From an uncultured Woeseiaceae bacterium (GTDB lineage: Bacteria > Pseudomonadota > Gammaproteobacteria > Steroidobacterales > Woeseiaceae): a stretch of DNA of 64,000 bases. The position numbers were made by a program, and so were the translations under genes. The notes below the pieces were generated by a model that saw only the letters and a program-made list of their open reading frames with translations, was not told the DNA's origin and made no database searches. The stretch covers positions 1-64,000 of the forward strand of contig CAJQPL010000026.1 in the NCBI GenBank assembly GCA_905480215.1, given 5' to 3'. Each line of letters begins with the position of its first letter. Within the stretch, counting starts at the first letter, position 1. Of this stretch, positions 16,987-24,921 are shown piece after piece.

Positions 16987-17334
16987 GTGACTGCAGAGAC
17001 CGATGAAGAAAAGACCTATGTCTTGCATGGCCAACTCTTCTTCCGCTCGATCAGCAGTTTCAAGGATCTCTTTCACCCGCGAGAAGACCCGGCAGATGTT
17101 GTTATCGACTTCCATCGCTCACGTGTATGGGATCACTCCGCGCTCGAAGCCATTGACGTACTTGCAGAAAGATACTTGCGCAACGGCACGCGCCTGCATA
17201 TGCGAGGTCTTAGCGTGGATTGTAAGGGGCTGCTCTACAAAGCTGGAAATATGGTCGAAACTGATGTTAACGGCGATCCGCACTATCGAGTAGTGGTGGA
17301 TTACAAGCAGCATCCGCCAGTAGAAAATACCTGA
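16987..17334 (+). CDS. STAS domain, C-terminal fragment of a SulP-type anion transporter
   Basis: The 115-aa frame matches the C-terminal STAS domain of SulP/SLC26 permeases: YVLHGQLFFRSISSFKDLF, then DVVIDFHRSRVWDHSALEAID and LHMRGLSVDCKGLLYKAGNMVE. No membrane part is present upstream; the homology begins about where the STAS domain would join the transporter, and the DNA just before it codes in another frame for the lysine-rich mini-protein. Start choice is poor (GTG with no Shine-Dalgarno). It is either a remnant of a deleted transporter or a now free-standing STAS protein. Confidence 0.65.
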   Translation: MTAETDEEKTYVLHGQLFFRSISSFKDLFHPREDPADVVIDFHRSRVWDHSALEAIDVLAERYLRNGTRLHMRGLSVDCKGLLYKAGNMVETDVNGDPHYRVVVDYKQHPPVENT

Positions 17335-17384
17335 TCACATCTTTCGACCTACTTTCTTGCAGCAACTGGTTAAGTCCAAAAAAA

Positions 17385-17407
17385 ATCCCCGCGCAAGGCG
17401 GGGATAA
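17385..17407 (-). terminator. Rho-independent terminator (minus strand)
   Basis: ATCCCCGC and GCGGGGAT form an 8-bp GC-rich stem around a short loop; on the minus strand the stem is followed by eight T residues. On the plus strand no T run follows, so it works for minus-strand transcripts. No minus-strand coding gene ends here, which raises the possibility of a non-coding transcript. Confidence 0.65.
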
Positions 17408-17530
17408 TGGGGGTAACGCATATATGCGTCAGGGGATTCTTAAGGTTTCAATTAGTCGACGAAGTCATCCGTTAAAAATTTCACTTTTTGCATCTTTGTT
17501 GTAGCAATTTGAAAGTAGGGGAAAATTGTT
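17385..17530 (-). ncRNA. Possible small RNA ending at the minus-strand terminator
   Basis: The region between the STAS fragment and the response regulator has no minus-strand gene, yet ends in a strong minus-strand terminator. Upstream of that stem, on the same strand, are the palindrome ACGCATATATGCGT and several C-rich single-strand stretches (GAATCCCCTG, TTACCCCCATT), which is how many regulatory sRNAs look. The 5' end is a guess; I did not find a convincing -35/-10 pair. It may instead be part of the 5' leader of the response regulator on the other strand. Confidence 0.3.
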
Positions 17531-17638
17531 ACAGAGCAGTGAACAGGAATGGTTACGAATCCGTTTCAAAATGTATCAAAATGTATCGAGTTGCCGGTGC
17601 CTCGCGATTCCTTATCGCACACGCGCTACCATCGCTTC

Positions 17639-18331
17639 ATGAAAAAAGTTCTATTAATTGACGATGATCGAAAACACTCCGGTTTGATGCAGGCCTATTT
17701 CGAGCGCTTTGGCATAAGCGTTGTGAGCGCGCATGACTCAGTTGAGGGTTTTAAGAAGCTGGCTCGAGAAGAGCCGGATCTCTTATTGCTTGATGTGATG
17801 TTGCCTGGCAAGAATGGTTTCGAGATTTGCCGTGAGATTCGCAAGACCAGTAATATTCCAATAATCATGCTCACGGCTCGGGGCGACGTCATTGACCGAG
17901 TGTCGGGGCTGGAGTTGGGCGCGGATGACTACATAGCCAAACCTTTCGAACCGCGCGAACTGGTTGCACGTGTGCAGGCGATACTGCGACGAGCGGAATC
18001 TTCAGGATCGACCGTTGGTGGACTAAATTTCGAGGGTTTGTCGATTGATACTGAAACCCGGGCGGTTCGCGTTGATGAGAACTCTACCGACCTGACCTCG
18101 ATGGAGTACGAACTGCTACTGATTCTTGCTCGACGTCATGGTCGCAAACTTTCGCGTGACGAAATTTTAAGTGAATTGCGGGGCATCGACGCCGCTATCC
18201 TGACGCGGTCCGTGGACATAATGGTTAGTCGCTTGCGCCAAAAGCTTGGTGACTCGGCGAAGCCACCGAGATTCATACAGACGATCTGGGGTCGCGGCTA
18301 TTCATTCATTGGTGTACCACAGACTGATTGA
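17639..18331 (+). CDS. OmpR/PhoB-family response regulator (orphan)
   Basis: This 230-aa two-domain regulator starts at MKKVLLIDDD, not at the longer ORF start, because homology begins there. The receiver domain has the acidic pair D8-D10, phospho-acceptor D52 in LLLLDVMLPG and the lysine in YIAKPFEP. The C-terminal winged helix shows LTSMEYELLLILA, RSVDIMVSRLRQKLGD and IQTIWGRGYSF, the CpxR/RstA type. No histidine kinase lies next to it in the window: the gene downstream is convergent. There is no clear Shine-Dalgarno before the ATG. Confidence 0.87.
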   Translation: MKKVLLIDDDRKHSGLMQAYFERFGISVVSAHDSVEGFKKLAREEPDLLLLDVMLPGKNGFEICREIRKTSNIPIIMLTARGDVIDRVSGLELGADDYIAKPFEPRELVARVQAILRRAESSGSTVGGLNFEGLSIDTETRAVRVDENSTDLTSMEYELLLILARRHGRKLSRDEILSELRGIDAAILTRSVDIMVSRLRQKLGDSAKPPRFIQTIWGRGYSFIGVPQTD

Positions 18332-18335
18332 GAGA

Positions 18336-18887
18336 CTAGCCCGGGGGCTTATGGTCAACGTAGATAAGCTCGTCTGTTGGAAATCCCAGCTCCGTGGCTG
18401 AGTCAACCAGGCTGGACAATATACCCGGGTCGAGGTCTGGTGAACGGGCCAATATCCATAAGTAGCTGCGATCTGGTCCGGCGACGAGGGCATATTGGTA
18501 GTCATTCTTGTCCAACTCAATGATGTTGTAACCGCCGTAAAAGGGTCCGAAGAACGAAACTTTCAGCTCGCCGATGTCGGCATCACCGATGAAGTACGCT
18601 TTGCCCGTTGCGTCGTCCCATTCGCCAGCTGCGGCTTTGTAGCCACGATTTACCACGCTGACCCCACCGTCATTTCGCATACTGTAATTTGCGGTGACAT
18701 TGGACATGCCCCGCTCAAAGCGATGATCTAGCCGAGCGACTTCGTACCAAGTGCCGAGGTAGCGATCGAGCTCGAATCCGGATACGGCTTGCACGCCCTC
18801 GGGGATGCCACTACAGCCGCTTTGCAATGCAATGGTAAGCAACGTAATCGCTATAAGTGAAAATCTTCTCCGTGCTTTTTTTATCAT
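18336..18887 (-). CDS. blc: Outer-membrane lipocalin Blc-like lipoprotein
   Basis: The 183-aa product has a lipoprotein signal ending in LQSGC and the lipocalin motif DRYLGTWYEVARLDHRFERG, with the GxW signature, and the later segments GYNIIELD, YALVAGPDRSYLWILAR typical of Blc. Bacterial lipocalins bind lysophospholipids or fatty acids at the outer membrane. I start at ATG 18887, giving the signal peptide; the track start at 18974 lies inside the upstream gene. It is the third gene of the minus operon (20516-18336), 14 bp after the 168-aa gene. Confidence 0.87.
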   Translation of the reverse strand: MIKKARRRFSLIAITLLTIALQSGCSGIPEGVQAVSGFELDRYLGTWYEVARLDHRFERGMSNVTANYSMRNDGGVSVVNRGYKAAAGEWDDATGKAYFIGDADIGELKVSFFGPFYGGYNIIELDKNDYQYALVAGPDRSYLWILARSPDLDPGILSSLVDSATELGFPTDELIYVDHKPPG

Positions 18888-18901
18888 CTCGTATTGGCTC
18901 T

Positions 18902-19408
18902 CTAAAATTGTCTTGAATCGTACGCCCAGTGCAGCACCGCTTGGCGCTGTCGCGGACGACAAAAGAAATCGCATTTTTCACAGTTTCTTCTGATCTGAGT
19001 AACGTGACGCCGCATAGCACGCCATCTCTTAATCTGTCTGTCGTCATCCGAGCATCTTCGCCCCAGGTAATAGCGGCAGTACCACTGGAACCATCCCCGT
19101 GGATCATCCGCAGACAGCCAACCCTTCGTTCGCCAGACTGACAACGACTGAGAGGCATTGACGCCGAACCAATTCAGATCGGGGTCATGCTTCTCTGTGC
19201 ACAGCTTGGCGTTCGTAAACCAATCAGACGGAAATTCATCCTGGCAGTCGGTCATGTATTTTCCACCGAAAACACCGAGTTCAAGCATTGATTTGGGCGA
19301 CAGGTCCGGTTGGAAGTCTGTGTGAAAGTTTTTGCCCATCGGCTCCGTGCAGAAATAGATGTAGTCCGACTGCATGAGATCGCGAACGACGTATTTTCTT
19401 TTTTTCAT
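18902..19408 (-). CDS. Conserved hypothetical protein, 168 aa, Trp/Arg/Cys-rich
   Basis: The reading frame (MKKRKYVVRDLMQSDYIYFCTEPMG...) matches a protein I recall as widely conserved but uncharacterised in bacteria and some eukaryotes. Visible blocks are LELGVFGGKYMTDC, FPSDWF, FGVNASQSLSVWR, GWFQWYCRYYLGRR and RQAVLHWAYDSR. There is no signal peptide, so it is cytosolic despite lying between an outer-membrane protein gene and a lipocalin gene (10- and 14-bp gaps). Aromatic and arginine content suggests nucleic-acid or nucleotide binding, which is only a guess. Confidence 0.75.
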   Translation of the reverse strand: MKKRKYVVRDLMQSDYIYFCTEPMGKNFHTDFQPDLSPKSMLELGVFGGKYMTDCQDEFPSDWFTNAKLCTEKHDPDLNWFGVNASQSLSVWRTKGWLSADDPRGWFQWYCRYYLGRRCSDDDRQIKRWRAMRRHVTQIRRNCEKCDFFCRPRQRQAVLHWAYDSRQF

Positions 19409-19418
19409 TTTTCAAGCT

Positions 19419-20516
19419 TCAAAATACGTAAGTGATGGCAGCGAAGCCCTTCATAATCTGGTCATCGGCAACAATTGGGCTATTCGAGACTTCGTCCGGC
19501 AAAAACTCGGCCGAGAGACTGAGTATGATGCGCCAATCTTCCGTCAGCTCAATGAAGCTGGAAATTCCAGCCTCGTAGCTGATCGAGCTGCCGGTATTGT
19601 ACGCCGGTCTTGTCGGTGTCGCAGCGTCAGGTGAAACACCAAAATCGTAGTTTGTCAGATCGTCGCTAAGCCAGTTCAGTTGCAACTGCGGCGAAATGCG
19701 CAACCAGCCAGCCTGAAAGCCTTTCGATACCCTTGCCGTGGCAGCGCCGCCGCCAATCTTGTCCAGAACATCGTGCTCGTAACGCAGCAGAAAATTTACG
19801 CCGCCTGGCATTTCATAGCGAAAGCCTAAGCCAGCCATTACGGTGCCATCGCGATCACCGAGCCCGGCAAGTGCCGCGCTGTCGCTTTCTTCATAGACGC
19901 CGATTCGATAAGAGGCAGATGCAGCCAGACGCCACTTTCCGCTTCCAGTCAAACCGTACTGCACATTCGGACCGAGCCATTGCAGTCGCTCCCCGTTGTA
20001 GGTAATGGCAGGGATAGGTTGCAACACGGTTGTGTCAGATCCAACGTAAGGACTGCTGCGGCCGATAACTCCGGCGCCAATGCCAAGACGGCCGCGTTCG
20101 CCGAGTACCTTGTAGACTTCGATATCAATGCTGGCTGATTCTCCCTCACCAATAAAAAATTTCGCGCGGTCGAAAGCAGGTGGACCTTTTGGGCGGTAGT
20201 TGTTCGAGATGCCAAGAGGTTCCTTAGGGATACCAATGAAATTCTTATCTAATAGATTGTTTTCGTTTTCATCGACATACACGAGTACCGCGATGTTCCC
20301 GGCGGGCACTCCATCAATTTGGTAAATTTCGCCGGTCTGGATCGGCGCGCGCATCTCTTTCACCGGATCGCGAAAATCGCCGAAGGCATTCGGCGAATCG
20401 TAGATCTGGAATACTAAAGTGCCGCTGGCGGGCGTTCCCTGCACACGTAGCGAGAGGTCTGCAGCCTGGGTAAAAGAGGCCCAAACCACCAGGAGAAGAC
20501 AAAACATTAATCTCAT
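19419..20516 (-). CDS. DUF2141 domain fused to MipA/OmpV outer-membrane barrel
   Basis: This 365-aa exported protein has a signal peptide (cleaved near TQAA-D). Residues about 20-130 look like DUF2141 (LVFQIYDSPNAFGD, VPAGNIAVLVYVDENENNLLDKNFIGIPKEPLG), a small calcium-like-site beta domain usually found alone. Residues about 140-365 form a MipA/OmpV-type barrel with SPYVGSD, YNGERLQWLGPNVQYGL and a terminal aromatic (ITYVF). MipA-family proteins are scaffold or adhesion barrels of the outer membrane. The fusion is unusual. First gene of a three-gene operon with the 168-aa protein and blc. Confidence 0.78.
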   Translation of the reverse strand: MRLMFCLLLVVWASFTQAADLSLRVQGTPASGTLVFQIYDSPNAFGDFRDPVKEMRAPIQTGEIYQIDGVPAGNIAVLVYVDENENNLLDKNFIGIPKEPLGISNNYRPKGPPAFDRAKFFIGEGESASIDIEVYKVLGERGRLGIGAGVIGRSSPYVGSDTTVLQPIPAITYNGERLQWLGPNVQYGLTGSGKWRLAASASYRIGVYEESDSAALAGLGDRDGTVMAGLGFRYEMPGGVNFLLRYEHDVLDKIGGGAATARVSKGFQAGWLRISPQLQLNWLSDDLTNYDFGVSPDAATPTRPAYNTGSSISYEAGISSFIELTEDWRIILSLSAEFLPDEVSNSPIVADDQIMKGFAAITYVF

Positions 20517-20862
20517 TTAGGGTATATCCGAAACGGCGTGAACTAGACGATATCAGCGAGTCATCACTAAGCATACTGGTCGTCGCAAACCGTTACATGA
20601 TGTTACAAGCGGCGTTACGTAGGGTTTACCGCGCTGGGACTAGCCTTGCAGGAGAGACGGAATCTTAGCCTCGAGCGACGAAACAACACTAGTGACAGCG
20701 CGATAAAATTACCGTTCTTAGCGGCCAAAGCCATGAGTACTGCTTTTTTGCCTGCTAACCGGCGGAAAACACAACTCTCGCAGGCTTATTGGCGAAAGGA
20801 GTTGGCGTGTGTCAGTATTTTCGATCAGAAACTTATTGTCTTATTCTAAATGAGGAATTGCT
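20517..20862. other. Intergenic region, 346 bp, between divergent genes
   Basis: This region separates the MipA-like gene (minus) and the lipoprotein methyltransferase gene (plus). The 67-aa frame at 20646 has no family features and no ribosome binding site, so I do not call it. A clear Shine-Dalgarno (TGAGGA) is present just before ATG 20863. I see no tRNA, repeat or terminator here. Confidence 0.5.
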
Positions 20863-21774
20863 ATGTACAAGTATCTGCTGTTAGTTACGCTTGCAGTTTT
20901 AGCTGCCTGCCAACCCGCCAGCGAAGAGCCGATTGCCGAAGAGGCGGCAGCAGCCGTTGCTGTGGAGCCTGCTGGGAGGATAGACAACAACGCAACTCTC
21001 GCAGCTGTGCTGGATTCACAAGCGGATGAGATGAAGGCGCGATATAAGTTTCGAAACCCACAGGAAACTATCGAATTCTTCGGCATCGAACCTGGCATGA
21101 CCGTTCTCGAAGGACTGCCGGGTGGTGGTTGGTATACGAAAATATTGTTGCCCTACCTCGGCGCGGAAGGCCGCGTCATTGGAGCTTCCTACTCTCTGGA
21201 GATGTACAGTTTGTTTCCCTTTGCCAGCGAGGAATTTATGGCGAGGGAGGAAGGCTGGGAAGCGAAATTCCTGATCGATGCAAAAGCATGGGGCGGAGAA
21301 AGCGGTGCGAGCGTTGAGGCTGTGCGCTTCGCGTCGATACCTGATCGGTTTGCGAACAGTGTGGATGTTGCGTTCCTCCCGCGCGTTTTACACAACCCGT
21401 CAAACTTTCAGAACAATGGTGCGGGCGATCATTTGCTTACAATTATTGCTGACACGTTCAAAGTCCTGAAACCAGGCGGTACTTTAGGCGTCGTGCAGCA
21501 TGAAGCGCGCGCCGAGATGTCGGATGAATTTGCTGATGGCAGCCATGGCTATTTGAAAAAGGCCTGGTTGAAAGAGCAGATCGAGGCAGCGGGATTTGAA
21601 TTTGTTGCAGAATCCGACATCAATTCGAACCCCAAGGATCAGCCAACTGAGGAAGATACTGTATGGAAGCTGCCGCCGACGTACAGCGGCACAGGTGATG
21701 ATGCAGAGGAAAAGGCTGCGGTTGATGCAGTCGGCGAATCCAATCGTATGACATTAAAATTCCGCAAACCTTGA
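20863..21774 (+). CDS. Methyltransferase-fold lipoprotein (COG4798-like)
   Basis: This 303-aa protein has a lipoprotein signal with the lipobox LAAC, followed by an Ala/Glu-rich linker (to about residue 40) and a class I methyltransferase fold. Motif I is present as VLEGLPGGGWYTKIL; a later strand has FLPRVLHNPSNF and FKVLKPGGTLGVV. Predicted exported methyltransferases of this type are common in gammaproteobacteria, but since SAM is not known in the periplasm, the true activity is unclear. TGAGGA precedes the ATG. It is followed by a FrnE-like gene 51 bp away. Confidence 0.78.
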   Translation: MYKYLLLVTLAVLAACQPASEEPIAEEAAAAVAVEPAGRIDNNATLAAVLDSQADEMKARYKFRNPQETIEFFGIEPGMTVLEGLPGGGWYTKILLPYLGAEGRVIGASYSLEMYSLFPFASEEFMAREEGWEAKFLIDAKAWGGESGASVEAVRFASIPDRFANSVDVAFLPRVLHNPSNFQNNGAGDHLLTIIADTFKVLKPGGTLGVVQHEARAEMSDEFADGSHGYLKKAWLKEQIEAAGFEFVAESDINSNPKDQPTEEDTVWKLPPTYSGTGDDAEEKAAVDAVGESNRMTLKFRKP

Positions 21775-21825
21775 GTCGACAGTCGCCAGTCGTTGGCGGG
21801 GGTATTCACTGTGGCTAAGGCTCAA

Positions 21826-22500
21826 ATGAAAATTCCCGTTTCCATATGGTCCGACATCGCCTGCCCGTGGTGTTTTGTTGGCATGGCCAATCTCGACGCG
21901 GCGATCAGGCAATTGGCAGATGAATCCGAAGCGGTCGAGCTGCAGCTTCGCTGGCGAGCTTTTGAGCTTGATCCGCGGCCGCGTGAGCCGTCTACTCAAA
22001 ACTACGCCGAACGGCTCGCCGTCAAGTACCAGCGAAGCGTAGAACAAGCTCAGGAGATGCTCGATACGATGACGCAGGCCATCGCCGATGTCGGCGGTCG
22101 CGCAGATTTTAGCAAGGTCATTGCAGCGAATACGTTCAGGGCGCATCAGCTAATTCAATGGGCGGGTGATACGGATCGGCGTGGCGAGACCAATAATGCT
22201 CAACATCAACTAATCGCGGCACTCAAGCGTGGCTATCTTGGTGACGGGCTCAACCTGGGCGTGGATGATGAGATGCTGCAGCTTGTGGGGGAGTTGGGTC
22301 TTGACCAGGCCGCGGCAGAAGATGCACTGAACTCTGAACGCTTTTCCGATGTGGTGCGTGCTGATGAGTTAGCTGCCGAACAAAATGGCATCCGGGGTGT
22401 GCCGTTTTTTGTGATTGGTAGCTACGGACTGTCAGGAGCGCAGCCAGCCGCGGCATTAATCGAGGTTGTCCGCAAGGTCGAATCGGATTATCACGGCTAA
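21826..22500 (+). CDS. DsbA-family oxidoreductase, FrnE-like
   Basis: This 224-aa cytosolic thioredoxin-fold protein has the redox motif CPWC in SDIACPWCFVGMANLD, the HAHQLI-like block NTFRAHQLIQWA and the cis-proline loop GVPFFVIG. The FrnE group contains polyketide isomerases and disulfide oxidoreductases acting on glutathione or small thiols. I place the start at ATG 21826, where AAGG sits 5 bp upstream and homology begins; the track's 21793 TTG start adds an unlikely tail. Same direction as the preceding lipoprotein gene. Confidence 0.85.
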   Translation: MKIPVSIWSDIACPWCFVGMANLDAAIRQLADESEAVELQLRWRAFELDPRPREPSTQNYAERLAVKYQRSVEQAQEMLDTMTQAIADVGGRADFSKVIAANTFRAHQLIQWAGDTDRRGETNNAQHQLIAALKRGYLGDGLNLGVDDEMLQLVGELGLDQAAAEDALNSERFSDVVRADELAAEQNGIRGVPFFVIGSYGLSGAQPAAALIEVVRKVESDYHG

Positions 22501-22578
22501 TAGACGCTTAGCCTCAAGATCTATGGTGTCTTCGGCGATCGTTCGCTAAAGTACTGAACTGATACTCACTTAGGCGCT

Positions 22579-23727
22579 ATGAACATGAGAAACGTTTTGA
22601 TTATTGCGATCGCTATGTTCGCGGCGGCGTTTTCTTACGCCGAGACAAGTCTGCCCTTCGATGTAAGCGAAATAGCTTCTTTTGACGAGCCCTGGTCGAT
22701 GGCATTTTTGCCCGACGGACGCATACTAGTCGCGGAGAAGAAGGGCCGTATCGCAATTGTCGGCCAGGACGGTAAGTCGTTTCGCGCAGTGCGCGGACTG
22801 CCAAACGTAGATTATGGCGGGCAAGGCGGGCTCGGCGATGTTGTCCTGCATCCCGACTTCACGAGCAATGGACTGATTTACGTAAGTTACGTTGAGGGTG
22901 CCGCCGGCGCGACGCGCGGCGCGGCTGTCGCGCGCGGTGTGCTGACTCTTACAGAGCGAGGCGGAACATTGTCCGACGTCGAAGTTATCTGGAGACAATA
23001 TCCGAAGCTTGTCGGCTACGGACATTATGGGCACCGCATTGTTTTTGACGATGACGGTTACCTGTGGATTTCTTCTGGTGATCGCCAGAAGTTTACTCCG
23101 GCGCAGGACATGCAGAGCAATCTCGGCAAGATTATTCGCTTACACGATGACGGCTCAGTTCCTGATGATAACCCGTTTGTCGACTACTATAGCGTCGACG
23201 CTTTCGTTGATGACGATGGTGTTTATTCGCAGATCTGGTCGCTTGGCCATCGCAATCCGTTAGGAATGGCTTTTGATCTTAGTGGTCAGCTGTGGGTCGC
23301 TGAAATGGGGCCGGCTGGGGGCGATGAGCTTAATCGAATCATTCGGGCTGGAAATTATGGCTACCCGATTGTTTCTAATGGCGAGCACTACGACGGTCGT
23401 CCCATACCGGACCATGATACGAAGCCAGAATTCACTGCACCGGCTGCTTGGTGGACGCCAACGATCTCGCCAGGAAAACTAATGGTCTACAGTGCTAGTA
23501 AATTTCCGGATTGGCACGGAAACTTGCTGCTTGCCGGACTTTCGTCACAAGCGATTATTCGTGTTGAGTTAGACGCAGAAAAGGCAACTGAAGTCGAACG
23601 CTTCCCTATGGGTGCGCGAATACGAAGCATTGTTCAGGGGCCGCAAGGAGACTTATGGGTACTTGAAGACGATTCTCGAGGGAGTCAGGGTCGCTTGCTG
23701 AAATTGACGCCGAGAGCAGGGAAATAG
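22579..23727 (+). CDS. PQQ-dependent soluble aldose sugar dehydrogenase (Asd/YliI-like)
   Basis: This 382-aa periplasmic six-bladed propeller has a signal peptide (AFSYAE) and the PQQ glucose/sorbosone dehydrogenase signature: EPWSMAFLPDGRILVAEKKG, VVLHPDF, YGHRIVFDDDGYLWISSGDR, IWSLGHRNPLGMAF, MGPAGGDELN and WTPTISP. Members bind PQQ and Ca and oxidise aldoses or sugar alcohols, passing electrons to a quinone or cytochrome. No pqq biosynthesis genes lie in the window. Monocistronic here. Confidence 0.87.
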   Translation: MNMRNVLIIAIAMFAAAFSYAETSLPFDVSEIASFDEPWSMAFLPDGRILVAEKKGRIAIVGQDGKSFRAVRGLPNVDYGGQGGLGDVVLHPDFTSNGLIYVSYVEGAAGATRGAAVARGVLTLTERGGTLSDVEVIWRQYPKLVGYGHYGHRIVFDDDGYLWISSGDRQKFTPAQDMQSNLGKIIRLHDDGSVPDDNPFVDYYSVDAFVDDDGVYSQIWSLGHRNPLGMAFDLSGQLWVAEMGPAGGDELNRIIRAGNYGYPIVSNGEHYDGRPIPDHDTKPEFTAPAAWWTPTISPGKLMVYSASKFPDWHGNLLLAGLSSQAIIRVELDAEKATEVERFPMGARIRSIVQGPQGDLWVLEDDSRGSQGRLLKLTPRAGK

Positions 23728-23807
23728 GGCGGCCCGAATGCTCAATTGAATCTTAAGATCGATAGCACCAGACTGAGAAATTACACGCCGGCGGCCGTCG
23801 TTTACAG

Positions 23808-24794
23808 CTAGTTTTTTGCGACCCACTCAAGATCTCGCAGATATTCCTGCATGGTGGTCAGGCTTGGGTAGCGTTGGCGTAAGGACTGAACATCAGCCTG
23901 GTAACCGGGGTCCACAAACCAGCGATACATCATCGCCATTTCTTCGCCCGAAACCGATTCGTACTCATCCCATGGTATTTTCTGGTGGGTAAGCTCCAGA
24001 TCGAGTTCACTGGATAACAACGCCATATACTCGCCAACCGTCAGCTCGTCGCCTGCAATGTTCACCGCCTTGCCGAGCCATTCATTCGGATGGTCAAACG
24101 CCTCACCAACCATGAACCCGATGTCACGTGCAGCAATCCACTGATGCCGTTCGTCCAGACTACGTGGATCGATAAAGAGACCGGACGTTAGCGCATTGCG
24201 CTGGTAGCGAACATTGTTCATGAACTCCACGGGCCGAACAATCGTGTAGTTCAACCCGGACTCGTACAGGACTTTTTCTATTTCGTACTTGCTGTCAAAA
24301 TGCGGAATACCTGTTCCGGTTTCGGCTTGCGACGCCGAAGAAAACACAAAGTGATTAAGGTTAGCTTGTGTGGCTGCAGAGATAAGATTTCGACCATGCT
24401 GGACCTCTTTCGCCGGGCCGTAGACGTTGGCGTTCGTTACGGCGAACATCCCGTCGACACCGACCAGAGCAGCGGACAAGGAAGCGGGATCATCGAAGTC
24501 CCCTTTCACAACCGTTGCACCAAGTTCAATCAGCGCTTTCGCTTTATCGCTGTCTGGATTTCTGCTTAGCCCACGAACAGAAAATCCTCGCGACAATAAT
24601 TCACGTGCCACCGCCCCACCTTGCGTTCCGGTCGCTCCGGTCACGAGGATGACCCGGGGTTGTTGTGGTTCAGGGTCGATCGAGTCTTCACTCGAACATG
24701 CGCCAATGGCGAGCAACGAGAAAAGTCCGATGACGATGAAAAATAGTCTACGCACTTTGCCAGTCCTTATTTTTCCACGTAACGAATAGCGCAC
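23808..24794 (-). CDS. NmrA-like NAD(P)-binding protein with a lipoprotein signal
   Basis: The 328-aa protein has an atypical SDR (NmrA/isoflavone reductase-like) fold: VTGATGTQGGAVARELL is the nucleotide-binding GxxGxxG motif, followed by LSRNPDSDKA, FVFSSASQAETGTG and YTIVRPVEFMNN. Unusually, a hydrophobic segment ends in LLAIGACSSEDSID, a lipobox, before the Rossmann domain. If processed as a lipoprotein it would be outside the cytosol, where free NAD(P) is not expected. GTG about 13 codons into the frame is an alternative start that still keeps the signal. Confidence 0.8.
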   Translation of the reverse strand: MRYSLRGKIRTGKVRRLFFIVIGLFSLLAIGACSSEDSIDPEPQQPRVILVTGATGTQGGAVARELLSRGFSVRGLSRNPDSDKAKALIELGATVVKGDFDDPASLSAALVGVDGMFAVTNANVYGPAKEVQHGRNLISAATQANLNHFVFSSASQAETGTGIPHFDSKYEIEKVLYESGLNYTIVRPVEFMNNVRYQRNALTSGLFIDPRSLDERHQWIAARDIGFMVGEAFDHPNEWLGKAVNIAGDELTVGEYMALLSSELDLELTHQKIPWDEYESVSGEEMAMMYRWFVDPGYQADVQSLRQRYPSLTTMQEYLRDLEWVAKN

Positions 24795-24921
24795 GAAAGC
24801 AACGCGGCGGGCGCCATAAATAAGCTAAAACTATTAGCGCCCTGAAATCTGGGTGCTGTCGCAGTTAAACCCTGCGGCGGCCGTGCCGAATTGCACGATC
24901 CATTGCTACCGGAAAGAGGAT

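Noticed and set aside
17385-17407. GC stem as a plus-strand terminator for the STAS fragment
   Set aside because: The T run is on the minus side only; the plus side continues with ATAATGGGGG.
20646-20849. 67-aa plus-strand frame in an intergenic region
   Set aside because: No family similarity, no Shine-Dalgarno, charged and irregular composition.
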